A stretch of DNA of 64,000 nt, taken from assembly GCA_963926475.1 (NCBI GenBank), contig CAWUXE010000010.1, positions 1 to 64,000 of the forward strand, written 5' to 3'. The position numbers and the translations under genes are program-made. Of the stretch, positions 7,879 to 16,047 are shown piece after piece (position 1 is the stretch's first letter; each line of letters opens with the position of its first letter). The notes beneath the pieces were generated by a model, which had not been told where the DNA came from, made no database searches, and was given only the letters and a program-made list of their open reading frames with translations. The stretch comes from UBA2040 sp002384725. Its GTDB lineage: Bacteria; Bacteroidota; Bacteroidia; Flavobacteriales_D; Crocinitomicaceae.

Positions 7879-8229
7879 ATGCTGATACAAGTAGTAAAAT
7901 CTAAAATACACCGCGTAAAGGTGACCCAAGCCGAATTAAATTATGTTGGCAGTATTACCATCGATCGCGTATTGATGGAAGCCGCAAATTTAATTGAAGG
8001 AGAACGAGTTCAAATCGTAAACATCAACAATGGTGAACGAATCGAGACATATGTGATTGCTGGAGAATCAAATTCAGGAACTATTTGTTTGAATGGACCA
8101 GCCGCACGAAGAGTTCAAATGGGAGATTTAATCATAGTAATTGGCTACGGTTATTGCGAAATTGAAGAAGCAAAAACATTCAAACCATCGCTTGTTTTCC
8201 CTGATGAAACAACCAACTTACTTCCATAA
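7879..8229 (+). CDS. panD: Aspartate 1-decarboxylase proenzyme
   Basis: PanD decarboxylates aspartate to beta-alanine, the second substrate of PanC. From the ATG at 7879 the protein has 116 residues, the normal length. A frame opening upstream at a TTG would add seven unsupported residues. The self-cleavage site Gly24-Ser25 in YVGSITID produces the pyruvoyl cofactor. NGERIETYVI and LNGPAARRVQMGD are typical. The gene lies 50 bp after panC, and its stop codon abuts the next ATG. Confidence 0.96.
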   Translation: MLIQVVKSKIHRVKVTQAELNYVGSITIDRVLMEAANLIEGERVQIVNINNGERIETYVIAGESNSGTICLNGPAARRVQMGDLIIVIGYGYCEIEEAKTFKPSLVFPDETTNLLP

Positions 8230-9267
8230 ATGAAAAAAGGGATCACCTTTCTATTAAAAACTGTTTTACCTCTTTCAATTGGTGTTTATCTGATATGGCT
8301 GTTTTATACAAGTATGTCAGCCGATTCAAAAGAGCAGTTTTACGAAACGATAGGAAAGGCGAACTATTTATGGATTATCATTTCACTTATTTTCGGATGG
8401 ATTGCTGTCGTCGCGCGTGCCCAACGATGGAAATATGTTCTGGAACCTTTGGGGCATCAAACACCACTTAAAAACAGGTATCACGCCATTACGATAGGTT
8501 ATTTGATTAACTTGACAATACCAAGAGCCGGAGAAGCAACTCGTGCCGTTTCTTTATATCGCTCAGACAAGGTGCCTTTTGCTCAATCATTTGGAACTAT
8601 TGTAGCCGAAAGAGCGGTCGATTTGTGCATGTTGGCTTCTATTTTCTTCATTACCACTTTAGTCGGCGGACAAGATTTCGATCTAATATGGGATAAATTG
8701 ATGGTGAAATTTGGTGGCAAAGGTTCTTTAGCAAGCGGATTTCAATGGAGATATGTCCTTTTTGGAGTAATAGGCGTTGGTTTATCAGTGCTCATTTTTC
8801 TCTATTATAAATCTCCCACTTTCAAGGAAAAGTTACAAAATTTCATAAAAGGCCTTATCGGCGGAATACTCGCTATTTTTAAATCTAAAAATCCAGGAGG
8901 ATACATTTTACAGACTTTCATCATCTGGGGGTGTTATTTGCTAATGTTTGGATTGTGTTTCCTTGCTTTGGAGGAAACGTCTCATTTTCCCATCAAAGGC
9001 ATGCTAATTGGCTTTGTTGCCGGTTCTGCAGGGATTACACTAACAAATGGAGGTATCGGCTCCTACCCGCTTCTAGTGGGCTTAGTAATTGCCTTTTATT
9101 TAAAACCCAGTTATCCAGATTCATCTGAAGGTATTGGCAACGCACTCGGATTACTCATTTGGGTTTCACAAACATTGATGATGATTATTTTGGGTTTACT
9201 ATCTTTGTTATTGTTACCGAAGAATTATTCCTCGAAAGATGTCGAAACTACAACAGATAAAGAATAA
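8230..9267 (+). CDS. Flippase-like / lysylphosphatidylglycerol synthase transmembrane domain protein
   Basis: A 345-residue polytopic protein with about seven or eight hydrophobic segments. It contains the pattern ARAQRWKYVLEPLG, then LINLTIPRAGEATRAVSLYR, then VAERAVDLCML. These match the AglD/MprF-N-terminal type integral membrane family, named for the flippase part of lysyl-phosphatidylglycerol synthase. No aminoacyl-transferase domain is present, so lipid lysinylation is unlikely. A lipid or glycolipid transport role is inference. It follows panD without a gap, and its 3' end overlaps rfaE2 by 29 bp. Confidence 0.8.
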   Translation: MKKGITFLLKTVLPLSIGVYLIWLFYTSMSADSKEQFYETIGKANYLWIIISLIFGWIAVVARAQRWKYVLEPLGHQTPLKNRYHAITIGYLINLTIPRAGEATRAVSLYRSDKVPFAQSFGTIVAERAVDLCMLASIFFITTLVGGQDFDLIWDKLMVKFGGKGSLASGFQWRYVLFGVIGVGLSVLIFLYYKSPTFKEKLQNFIKGLIGGILAIFKSKNPGGYILQTFIIWGCYLLMFGLCFLALEETSHFPIKGMLIGFVAGSAGITLTNGGIGSYPLLVGLVIAFYLKPSYPDSSEGIGNALGLLIWVSQTLMMIILGLLSLLLLPKNYSSKDVETTTDKE

Positions 9268-9754
9268 GATTCAAACTCTTGACGAAGCAGCAAAAATTGT
9301 CAAACAATGGCAAGATGCTGGTGAAAAGGTTGTATTCACGAATGGATGTTTCGACATTCTGCACAAAGGCCATGTTACTTATCTGGCCAAATCAGCTGAT
9401 TTAGGGGATAAATTGGTTGTTGCTCTGAACACAGACCAATCGGTTAAAGCACAAGGGAAAAGTCCAGATCGACCAATAAACCCTGAAGATGCTCGATTGA
9501 TGGTGCTCGCTTCTCTTTCCTTCATTGATCTCGTGATTCTTTTCGATCATGATACACCCCTAAAAGAAATTGTAACTCTTCAGCCTGATGTATTGGTCAA
9601 AGGGGCAGATTATGACCCGAACGAAAAGGATGAGTTTTCGAAAAAATACATAGTGGGTTCAAAAGAAGTACGAGTGCTCGGTGGCAAAGTAAAAGTCATT
9701 GATTTAGTGGAAGGTTATTCAACTACGAATATTTTAGCCAAGTCCAAAAAATAG
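9239..9754 (+). CDS. rfaE2: D-glycero-beta-D-manno-heptose 1-phosphate adenylyltransferase-like
   Basis: A 171-residue nucleotidyltransferase matching the C-terminal half of HldE (RfaE domain II), which forms ADP-heptose for the lipopolysaccharide core. The nucleotidyltransferase motif is FTNGCFDILHKGHVTYLA, with HKGH at residues 42-45; VALNTDQSVKAQGK and DVLVKGADYD follow. Related enzymes use glycerol-3-phosphate or other substrates, so the substrate is inferred. The 29-bp overlap with the upstream gene suggests coupled translation. I see no clear terminator behind it. Confidence 0.85.
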   Translation: MSKLQQIKNKIQTLDEAAKIVKQWQDAGEKVVFTNGCFDILHKGHVTYLAKSADLGDKLVVALNTDQSVKAQGKSPDRPINPEDARLMVLASLSFIDLVILFDHDTPLKEIVTLQPDVLVKGADYDPNEKDEFSKKYIVGSKEVRVLGGKVKVIDLVEGYSTTNILAKSKK

Positions 9755-9853
9755 TCTACTTTTTAATTTCTGGTTTAAATCAGAATGAATTGATTCTCAA
9801 TAGAGTTAACGACACGAATATTGGTGCGTTTTTCTTGAATCAATATTTATATA

Positions 9854-10063
9854 TCATGAGAAATATTCTACTCTTATTTTGATTTTATCCGGATTTTCAT
9901 TCGGAGCATTTCGGTAAGGACCAAATCCAATATCAGGTGCACTTATAAGTACGGTATCGTTTGCACTATTTGTTGGAGACACTTGAGGAGTACCTTCAGC
10001 AAAAACGGTATTTGAAATTGAAAACGAGAAAACGACCAAAAGTGCGATCACCAATTTTGACAA
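9854..10063 (-). CDS. Small secreted hypothetical protein, start disrupted
   Basis: The frame encodes 69 residues with a good signal peptide (LVIALLVVFSFSISNTVFA) and a short mature part rich in Asn, Pro and Ser, ending KIKIRVEYFS. It lacks an ATG and can only begin at TTG (10063). Sixteen bases upstream an ATG (10079) begins MKSIR in another frame; removing one frame slip would join the two into an ordinary signal peptide. The gene is therefore probably frameshifted, or there is a single-base sequence error. No family is recognised. Confidence 0.4.
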   Translation of the reverse strand: MSKLVIALLVVFSFSISNTVFAEGTPQVSPTNSANDTVLISAPDIGFGPYRNAPNENPDKIKIRVEYFS

Positions 10064-10080
10064 TACGAATTGATTTCATA

Positions 10081-10631
10081 TTAATATTTGGTATTCATTT
10101 TCTAAAAATAGATCTGAATATATTTCTTTAAAAAAGACAAATTCTTTCCATTAGCATTATGCAAACAGTTCAGGTCTGTTCAAAAGATAGTTTAGGATTA
10201 TTAAAATTAAGTGTAAAATTTAAAGGCATCAAAACTACATTTTATCATCAGGGAGCTATAACGTGCTATTTGAAGTAATAGTTGCACCGCCTTATATCCT
10301 ATCCAAAATTCCCATTTAAATATTTTACGTTAAGGCTGCAAATGGCAGTTGTGGTTCAGTCTTCAATACAGAGGCAATATCTAAATGAATCACAAAGTTG
10401 AATTATTTTTTCAAAAGGTCAAAACTTTCCGTATAAAACTATTGACAACTCACAATATTAACCTTATAGCAATGTATTTCAACACCTTATAGGGCGTTAA
10501 AAAGACAATTGAATACTTACAAAGTATTCAATTGTCTTTTTAACTTAAAATCAAATAACCCATTTTTTACCACCTAAAAATAAACTTTTAATACTACTAT
10601 TTATAGGAGTTAATAAAAATAAGTGTTTTAA
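10081..10631. other. AT-rich intergenic stretch upstream of the division cluster
   Basis: No convincing gene. A plus-strand ATG frame at 10159-10278 (39 codons) has no recognisable features. The only clear structure is the long hairpin at 10496-10544. A reversed GTGGTAAA (TTTACCAC at 10566-10573) may be an outlying copy of the MraZ-box-like repeat found in the mraZ promoter. Confidence 0.5.
10496..10544. repeat. Perfect 22-bp hairpin
   Basis: The arms 10496-10517 and 10523-10544 are exact reverse complements (22 of 22), with the 5-nt loop TACAA. Each arm has an A-rich outer end, so the RNA hairpin would end in CUUUUUAAC on either strand. It could act as a bidirectional terminator isolating the mraZ operon, but the stem is unusually long and perfect. 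Confidence 0.75.
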
Positions 10632-10633
10632 CA

Positions 10634-10682
10634 TTTTGGTAGACTTATCAACATTACATATATTTGTGGTAAAAAGTGGTAA
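10634..10682 (+). promoter_or_regulatory. mraZ promoter with candidate MraZ operator repeats
   Basis: A -33 TTTTG (10634-10638) and a -7 TATATTTG (10659-10666), spaced 20 bp, form a consensus Bacteroidota promoter. Superimposed are TGGTA units at 10637, 10667 and 10677, i.e. at 30-bp and 10-bp intervals on one helix face. The last two sit in the tandem repeat TTTGTGGTAA/AAAGTGGTAA (10663-10682). MraZ in other bacteria binds GTG-containing direct repeats with about a 10-bp period in front of its own gene. I infer autoregulation: the repeats cover both promoter elements. The 5' UTR would be about 40 nt. Confidence 0.6.
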
Positions 10683-10714
10683 AATCTCTTTATTTTTACC
10701 CATTATAAGAAGTC

Positions 10715-11173
10715 ATGTCAGGTCTAGTAGGAGAATACGAAGTGAAGCTCGACAACAAAGGTCGATTCATGTTTCCAGCGAATTTGCGGAAGCAGCTTTC
10801 TCCTAGCGCCCAAGAAAACTTCATGTTGAACAAAGGTTTTGAAGAATGTCTCACGCTATTCCCGATGAATGAATGGGAAACACTCAGCTCGCGACTTTCC
10901 AAACTCAATTTGTTCGTCCCTAAAAACCGAATGTTTTATCGCCTCTTTCACCAAGGAGCGAAAAACACTTCACTTGACAGTGCAGGACGCGTTCTTGTGC
11001 CCATCCATTTGATGGATAGAGTGGGTTTGAAAAAGGAGGTCATGCTAATTGCATACAACGACCGCATCGAAATCTGGGACAAGACCATGTACCTTGAAAT
11101 GATTGAGGGCAATATGACTGATTTTGCCGATTTGGCAAATGAAGTAATGGGAAACGTAAATGAGCAAGAATAA
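10715..11173 (+). CDS. mraZ: Transcriptional regulator MraZ
   Basis: First gene of the division/cell wall cluster. MraZ is a DNA-binding regulator of this operon, made of two SpoVT/AbrB-like swapped-hairpin domains. The 152 residues show both copies: LDNKGRFMFPANLRKQL near residues 10-26, and LDSAGRVLVPIHLMDRVGL in the second half. A candidate operator lies just upstream. Its 3' end overlaps rsmH by 14 bp, an arrangement conserved across bacteria. Confidence 0.95.
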   Translation: MSGLVGEYEVKLDNKGRFMFPANLRKQLSPSAQENFMLNKGFEECLTLFPMNEWETLSSRLSKLNLFVPKNRMFYRLFHQGAKNTSLDSAGRVLVPIHLMDRVGLKKEVMLIAYNDRIEIWDKTMYLEMIEGNMTDFADLANEVMGNVNEQE

Positions 11174-12083
11174 CACAGACTATCATAACCCAGTAATGCT
11201 CAAAGAATGTCTGGACGGATTAAACATCCGTCCAGATGGAATTTATGTTGATGTTACCTTTGGTGGAGGTGGTCATTCTCGTGCTATTTTCGACCTACTA
11301 TCAAGTAAAGGAATCCTAGTAGCGTTCGACCAAGACGTCCAAGCGAAAGAAAATATATGGGGAGCGAAAAATTTTCATTTTGTCGAAAGTAATTTCTCTT
11401 TTTTACGTAACCAATTAAAACTTCGCGGAATTACAAAAGTAGATGGCATTCTTGCTGATCTTGGCGTCTCATCTCATCAATTTGATGAGGGTGATCGCGG
11501 TTTTTCAATTCGTTCGAATGCCCCGCTAGATATGCGTATGAACCAAAAAGCAGCTATCTCTGCAGCGAACATCGTAAACGATTACGAAGTAAATGAAATA
11601 GCACGTATTCTTGGTCAATATGGCGAGTTAAAAAACGCTGGTCGAATCGCTAGAGGTATAGTGAGTTTTCGGAGCAACAAGAAAATTGAAACAACGGGTG
11701 ATTTAATGGCCGCTACACGGCCCTTTGCACCCAAGTTTAAGGATCACAAATTTTTCGCCCAAGTATTTCAAGGTATACGCATCGAAGTGAATGATGAAAT
11801 GAAAACGCTAGAAAGTTTCTTGCTGCAGACAGAAGATGTATTGGCTCCAGGAGGAAGACTTGTGGTAATGTCCTACCATTCGCTTGAAGACAGACCCGTT
11901 AAAAACTACATGAAAAGAGGATCTCTTGATGGAACCATTGAGAAAGACTTTTTCGGCAACATATTAAAACCTTTCACAGAAATCAATAGACACCCAATTG
12001 AGGCAAGTGAAGTGGAAAGAGAAACAAACAACAGAGCCCGCAGCGCAAAATTAAGAATAGCTGAGCGAAACGATGGAGAATAG
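11160..12083 (+). CDS. rsmH: 16S rRNA (cytosine-1402-N4)-methyltransferase
   Basis: RsmH (MraW) methylates N4 of C1402 in the ribosomal P site using S-adenosylmethionine. The 307 residues match the family. Signatures are YVDVTFGGGGHSRAI (SAM-binding loop), ILADLGVSSHQFDEGDRGFS, LDMRMNQ, FQGIRIEVN and VVMSYHSLEDR. The C-terminus NNRARSAKLRIAER is also typical. It overlaps mraZ upstream and the ftsL-like gene downstream by 11 bp. Confidence 0.96.
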   Translation: MSKNNTDYHNPVMLKECLDGLNIRPDGIYVDVTFGGGGHSRAIFDLLSSKGILVAFDQDVQAKENIWGAKNFHFVESNFSFLRNQLKLRGITKVDGILADLGVSSHQFDEGDRGFSIRSNAPLDMRMNQKAAISAANIVNDYEVNEIARILGQYGELKNAGRIARGIVSFRSNKKIETTGDLMAATRPFAPKFKDHKFFAQVFQGIRIEVNDEMKTLESFLLQTEDVLAPGGRLVVMSYHSLEDRPVKNYMKRGSLDGTIEKDFFGNILKPFTEINRHPIEASEVERETNNRARSAKLRIAERNDGE

Positions 12084-12477
12084 AGTAACAGATAAGGAAG
12101 AGGAAACTCCAATGGACGCCATTTCGAAGAAATCAAAATCTTTAAAAAAATCGTCGAACACTGGAAATCCTTTGATGCAAATATTGAATGGCGAATTCTT
12201 GTCAAAGGAATTTGTTGTGAAAAACCTTGGCTTCATCTTCTACTTCATTTTTCTGCTCATTCTTTTGGTGGCGAAAGGTTATTACGATAAAAAATTGACC
12301 AAAAGCGTCGACACTTCCCTAAATGAACTAGATGAATTGACCGGTGATTATGTAGCCAAAAAAGCACAGCTCGAAGAAGAAACAAAACGAATCACCCTTG
12401 TAAAAGAATTGGAGCCGTTTGGCCTGAAAGAAACCGAAAATCCGACCAAAGTAATTCGGGTAGACAAAGAAGATTAA
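12073..12477 (+). CDS. FtsL-like division protein
   Basis: A 134-residue protein in the usual ftsL position between rsmH and ftsI. It has a charged cytoplasmic N-terminus (about 50 residues), one membrane segment (roughly residues 53-70, FIFYFIFLLILLVAKGYY) and an outer part predicted to be helical/coiled-coil (LNELDELTGDYVAKKAQLEEE). This is the bitopic topology of FtsL, which links FtsQ/FtsB to the septal synthase. Sequence similarity to FtsL proteins is weak, so the call rests mainly on topology and position. Confidence 0.75.
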   Translation: MENRVTDKEEETPMDAISKKSKSLKKSSNTGNPLMQILNGEFLSKEFVVKNLGFIFYFIFLLILLVAKGYYDKKLTKSVDTSLNELDELTGDYVAKKAQLEEETKRITLVKELEPFGLKETENPTKVIRVDKED

Positions 12478-12478
12478 A

Positions 12479-14590
12479 GTGAAAGAAAGAAAAGACATAT
12501 ACTGGAGAGCCTACCTGATTTATTTCGGATTTGTTGCTTTGATGTTGCTTGTGCTTTTCCAAACCCTTTCGCTACAATGGCAGGACGTTGCGAAAGATCT
12601 AGATTTAACGGAGGAAAACGAAGGGAAAATTCCAACCAGATTAAGAGAACGAATTCCACGACGTGGAGAAATTCTTGATGCAAACCGAACGCCATTAGTT
12701 ACTTCTGTTCCTTTCTACGACATCCACATGGACCCACAAGTGGTGGAAGAAAAAATATTCTTGGAGGAAATTTCTAACCTCAGTCGAGAATTAGCGAAAA
12801 TGTATCCTTCCATGAGCGCTGGGGATTACGAACGCTATATCCGAAGAGCTAGAAAAAATGGAAAAAGGTACTTATTGATAAAAAAGCGTGTTACAAACGA
12901 AGAACGCAGAAAACTAAAAGAATTCCCAATCTATAATCTCGGTCGATTAAAAGGAGGCTTAATCGATACGGACGAAACAATAATTCGCAAACGGCCACAA
13001 GGGGAACTGCTAAAAAGAACACTTGGTTTCGTTCAAAAAAACGCGGATGGCACTTTTTTACGAGTTGGAATTGAAGGAGCATACAACGACTACTTAACGG
13101 GTGAAAAAGGAGAAGAAATTGAACAGAAAATCTCCACTGGATGGAAACGCACTGGACAGATAGTAAAAGACGCTGTCGAGGGAGCAGATGTAATTACAAC
13201 AATCGATAAGGAAATTCAAGAAGTAGCACATTCGGAGTTATACCGACAACTGCAAGATCAAGGAGCAAAACATGGTACAGCTATCGTAATGGAGGTAAGT
13301 ACAGGTCATGTAAAAGCAATTGCCAACTTAAAAAGAGGTCGTGATGGGAATTATTACGAGTCTTACAACTACGGAATAGGAACAAAGGAAGTTCCAGGGT
13401 CTACTTTCAAACTAGCCTCCCTAATGGCTGCGCTTGAGGATAAGAAAATTCATATGTCAGATACGGTAGGCGCTTACGGAAAATACACCTTCTACGATGA
13501 ACTATTGACCGACTCTAAAACGGATGGATATGGACGCATTACAATCAAACGAGCTTTTGAACTTTCATCGAATGTAATTTCTCGTGTTATCTACAACGCC
13601 TACAGAAATGAGCCCGAAGCATTCGTTAAAAGACTGCGATCATTTGGCCTTGGCGATCCATTAGGCATAGACTTAGAAGGAGAAAGTGATCCAACGCTTT
13701 ATGCTCCTGGAAGTACCAACTGGTCTGGAATTTCTTTACCCTGGATGGCAATCGGTTACGAAGTCCAACAAACTCCACTTCAAACTTTGGCTTTCTACAA
13801 TGCTGTTGCCAACAATGGTAGACTTGTTCGTCCATTGTTTGTGAGTGAAATCAGAAGAAATGGACAAATCGTAAAACGTTTTGACCCAGTAACTCTTCGA
13901 TCTAAAATATGCTCAACCAGCACATTAACAGCACTTCAACGGGCGCTGGAAGGTGTTATAGAAAGCGGAACTGGCTCTGCTTTAAAATCGGCTTATTTCA
14001 AAATCGCTGGAAAAACGGGAACGGCAAGAGTTTTGAATTCAGATCTTCGATATGGGAACAAAGGAGAAGAAAAACACCAAGCTTCGTTTGTCGGATATTT
14101 CCCTGCGAAAAAACCAATATACAGTTGCATAGTAGTGATCACAGCACCAAACAAGGACATCTACGGTGCTTCGGTTTCCGGAACCGTCTTTAGCGCCATT
14201 GCCAACAAAGTGTACGCATCAACACTCAGCTATCACAAAGCAATAAACGAACAACCTCGATTAAAAGGTCCTTTTCCAAAGTCGATGAGCGGGTCCAACG
14301 ATGATTTACAAACCGTTTACCGAAATCTTCAAATTCCTTACTCGAAAAAAATCCAAGAAGAGTGGGTGAACACAAAGGTTAGTGACAAAGGAATCCTCTT
14401 CCAAACAAGAAATATTGCAAGGAATGCTATGCCTAATGTAATGGGTTTATCTGCAAAAGATGCCGTGTACCTAATCGAAAAAAGTGGAATGATGGCCTCG
14501 ATAAAAGGCAACGGTAAAGTGGTAGCACAATATCCCTATGCTGGTTCATCTTTAATTAGTGGAGGAATAGCACAAATAGTACTGAAATGA
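12479..14590 (+). CDS. ftsI: Septal penicillin-binding transpeptidase with PASTA domain
   Basis: A class B penicillin-binding protein (703 residues) that crosslinks septal peptidoglycan. It starts with GTG, one base after the upstream stop. It has one N-terminal membrane anchor (about 11-32), a dimerisation region beginning with IPRRGEILDANR, and the transpeptidase domain. Active-site motifs are SxxK at Ser308-Lys311 (GSTFK), SSN at 363-365 and KTGTA at 512-516. The last 65 residues (PNVMGLSAKDAVYLIEKSG) form a PASTA-like domain, usual in Bacteroidota. Its stop overlaps murE as ATGA. Confidence 0.94.
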   Translation: MKERKDIYWRAYLIYFGFVALMLLVLFQTLSLQWQDVAKDLDLTEENEGKIPTRLRERIPRRGEILDANRTPLVTSVPFYDIHMDPQVVEEKIFLEEISNLSRELAKMYPSMSAGDYERYIRRARKNGKRYLLIKKRVTNEERRKLKEFPIYNLGRLKGGLIDTDETIIRKRPQGELLKRTLGFVQKNADGTFLRVGIEGAYNDYLTGEKGEEIEQKISTGWKRTGQIVKDAVEGADVITTIDKEIQEVAHSELYRQLQDQGAKHGTAIVMEVSTGHVKAIANLKRGRDGNYYESYNYGIGTKEVPGSTFKLASLMAALEDKKIHMSDTVGAYGKYTFYDELLTDSKTDGYGRITIKRAFELSSNVISRVIYNAYRNEPEAFVKRLRSFGLGDPLGIDLEGESDPTLYAPGSTNWSGISLPWMAIGYEVQQTPLQTLAFYNAVANNGRLVRPLFVSEIRRNGQIVKRFDPVTLRSKICSTSTLTALQRALEGVIESGTGSALKSAYFKIAGKTGTARVLNSDLRYGNKGEEKHQASFVGYFPAKKPIYSCIVVITAPNKDIYGASVSGTVFSAIANKVYASTLSYHKAINEQPRLKGPFPKSMSGSNDDLQTVYRNLQIPYSKKIQEEWVNTKVSDKGILFQTRNIARNAMPNVMGLSAKDAVYLIEKSGMMASIKGNGKVVAQYPYAGSSLISGGIAQIVLK

Positions 14591-16047
14591 GTCAGAAATT
14601 AGTACATATCTTGGATTCTATTGCTGTTTTAAACAGCAACTGGGATAAGAATGCAGAAATCTCAAGACTCTCGTTCGACTCGCGTGATGTTGATAAAAAC
14701 ACTTTGTTTTTCGCGGTAGCTGGAAGTACAACAGATGGTCACAAATACATTGACCAAGTGCTTGCAAAAGGATGTAAAAACATAGTTGTCGAAAGTGATT
14801 TTACTTCGGATGACTGCAATGTTATTTGCGTTGCCGATAGTGCTCAAGCCTTATCAATTGGTGCGCATAATTTCTTTGGAAAACCTTCAGAAAAAGTAAA
14901 ATTGATTGGGATTACAGGGACAAATGGTAAAACAACAACTACTTCCCTGCTTTTCAATTTATTCATGCAAATGGGACACAAAAGCGGCCTGATTTCGACT
15001 GTTGTAAATAAAATAGGAAACACAGACATTCCTACAACTCATACAACACCAAATCCGATTGCACTTTGTGATTTATTGAACCAAATGGTAGAACAAAATT
15101 GTACGCATGTTTTCATGGAAGTAAGCTCTCATGCCATACACCAGAAAAGAATGTTCGCACTGAATTATACCATCGGAGCATTCACGAACATCACGCACGA
15201 CCACTTGGATTACCACAAAACATTCAAAGAGTACATCGACGTTAAAAAAAGCTTCTTTGATCATTTGGGACCGAATGCCATTGCTCTGACCAATGCCGAT
15301 GATAAGAACGGTGCTGTAATGTTGCAAAACACCCAAGCAACGAAATATACTTACGCTTTAAAATCACCTTCTGACTTCAAAGGAAAAATCATCGAAAACG
15401 AATTATCTGGACTTATCCTTCAGATCAACGGAACAGAGCTTTACACGCAGCTAATAGGTGAATTTAATGGGTACAATTTACTCGCGGTTTTCGGTATTGC
15501 ACAATTGCTTGAACTAGACAAATTAGAAGTGCTTACACAAATGAGTACTTTAAAATCAGTTGACGGTCGATTTGAATTCTTCAAAAGCGAAGGGAACGTA
15601 ACGTGTATCGTGGACTATGCCCACACTCCAGATGCATTAGAAAACGTGCTAAAAACCATTCTAAGCTTCAAAAAAGTAAGCACAAAAGTATTGACCATAT
15701 TGGGCTGTGGTGGTGATAGAGACAAAACGAAACGTCCTAAAATGGCTGCGATTGCCAATAGCATGAGCGACCAAAGCATACTCACTTCAGACAACCCGAG
15801 AACTGAAAATCCAGATACTATTTTAGAAGAAATGGAGGCTGGAATAGATTCAAAAGGTTTAATGAAAAACCTGACTATTTCAGATAGAAAAGAAGCAATC
15901 AAACTAGGAATTTCCTTGGCAAAAACGGGAGATATTCTCTTGATTGCTGGAAAGGGACATGAAAAATACCAAGATATAAACGGAACGAAACACACCTTCG
16001 ATGATATAGCCATCGCGAAGGAATTATTCATCAAAATGAAGAGATAA
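14587..16047 (+). CDS. murE: UDP-MurNAc-L-Ala-D-Glu:meso-diaminopimelate ligase
   Basis: Cytoplasmic Mur ligase that adds the third stem-peptide residue. The ATP-binding loop is GTNGKTTTT (from Gly111). The motif DNPR at residues 402-405 (SDNPRTENP) is the signature of meso-diaminopimelate-specific enzymes, so the wall is predicted to be A1-gamma type. The 486 residues match the family. It overlaps ftsI by 4 bp, and its stop shares a base with the mraY start. Confidence 0.96.
   Translation: MSQKLVHILDSIAVLNSNWDKNAEISRLSFDSRDVDKNTLFFAVAGSTTDGHKYIDQVLAKGCKNIVVESDFTSDDCNVICVADSAQALSIGAHNFFGKPSEKVKLIGITGTNGKTTTTSLLFNLFMQMGHKSGLISTVVNKIGNTDIPTTHTTPNPIALCDLLNQMVEQNCTHVFMEVSSHAIHQKRMFALNYTIGAFTNITHDHLDYHKTFKEYIDVKKSFFDHLGPNAIALTNADDKNGAVMLQNTQATKYTYALKSPSDFKGKIIENELSGLILQINGTELYTQLIGEFNGYNLLAVFGIAQLLELDKLEVLTQMSTLKSVDGRFEFFKSEGNVTCIVDYAHTPDALENVLKTILSFKKVSTKVLTILGCGGDRDKTKRPKMAAIANSMSDQSILTSDNPRTENPDTILEEMEAGIDSKGLMKNLTISDRKEAIKLGISLAKTGDILLIAGKGHEKYQDINGTKHTFDDIAIAKELFIKMKR

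Noticed and set aside
10159..10278. Plus-strand ATG frame of 39 codons in the gap before mraZ
   Set aside because: No signal peptide, motif or promoter; the length is within chance for AT-rich DNA.
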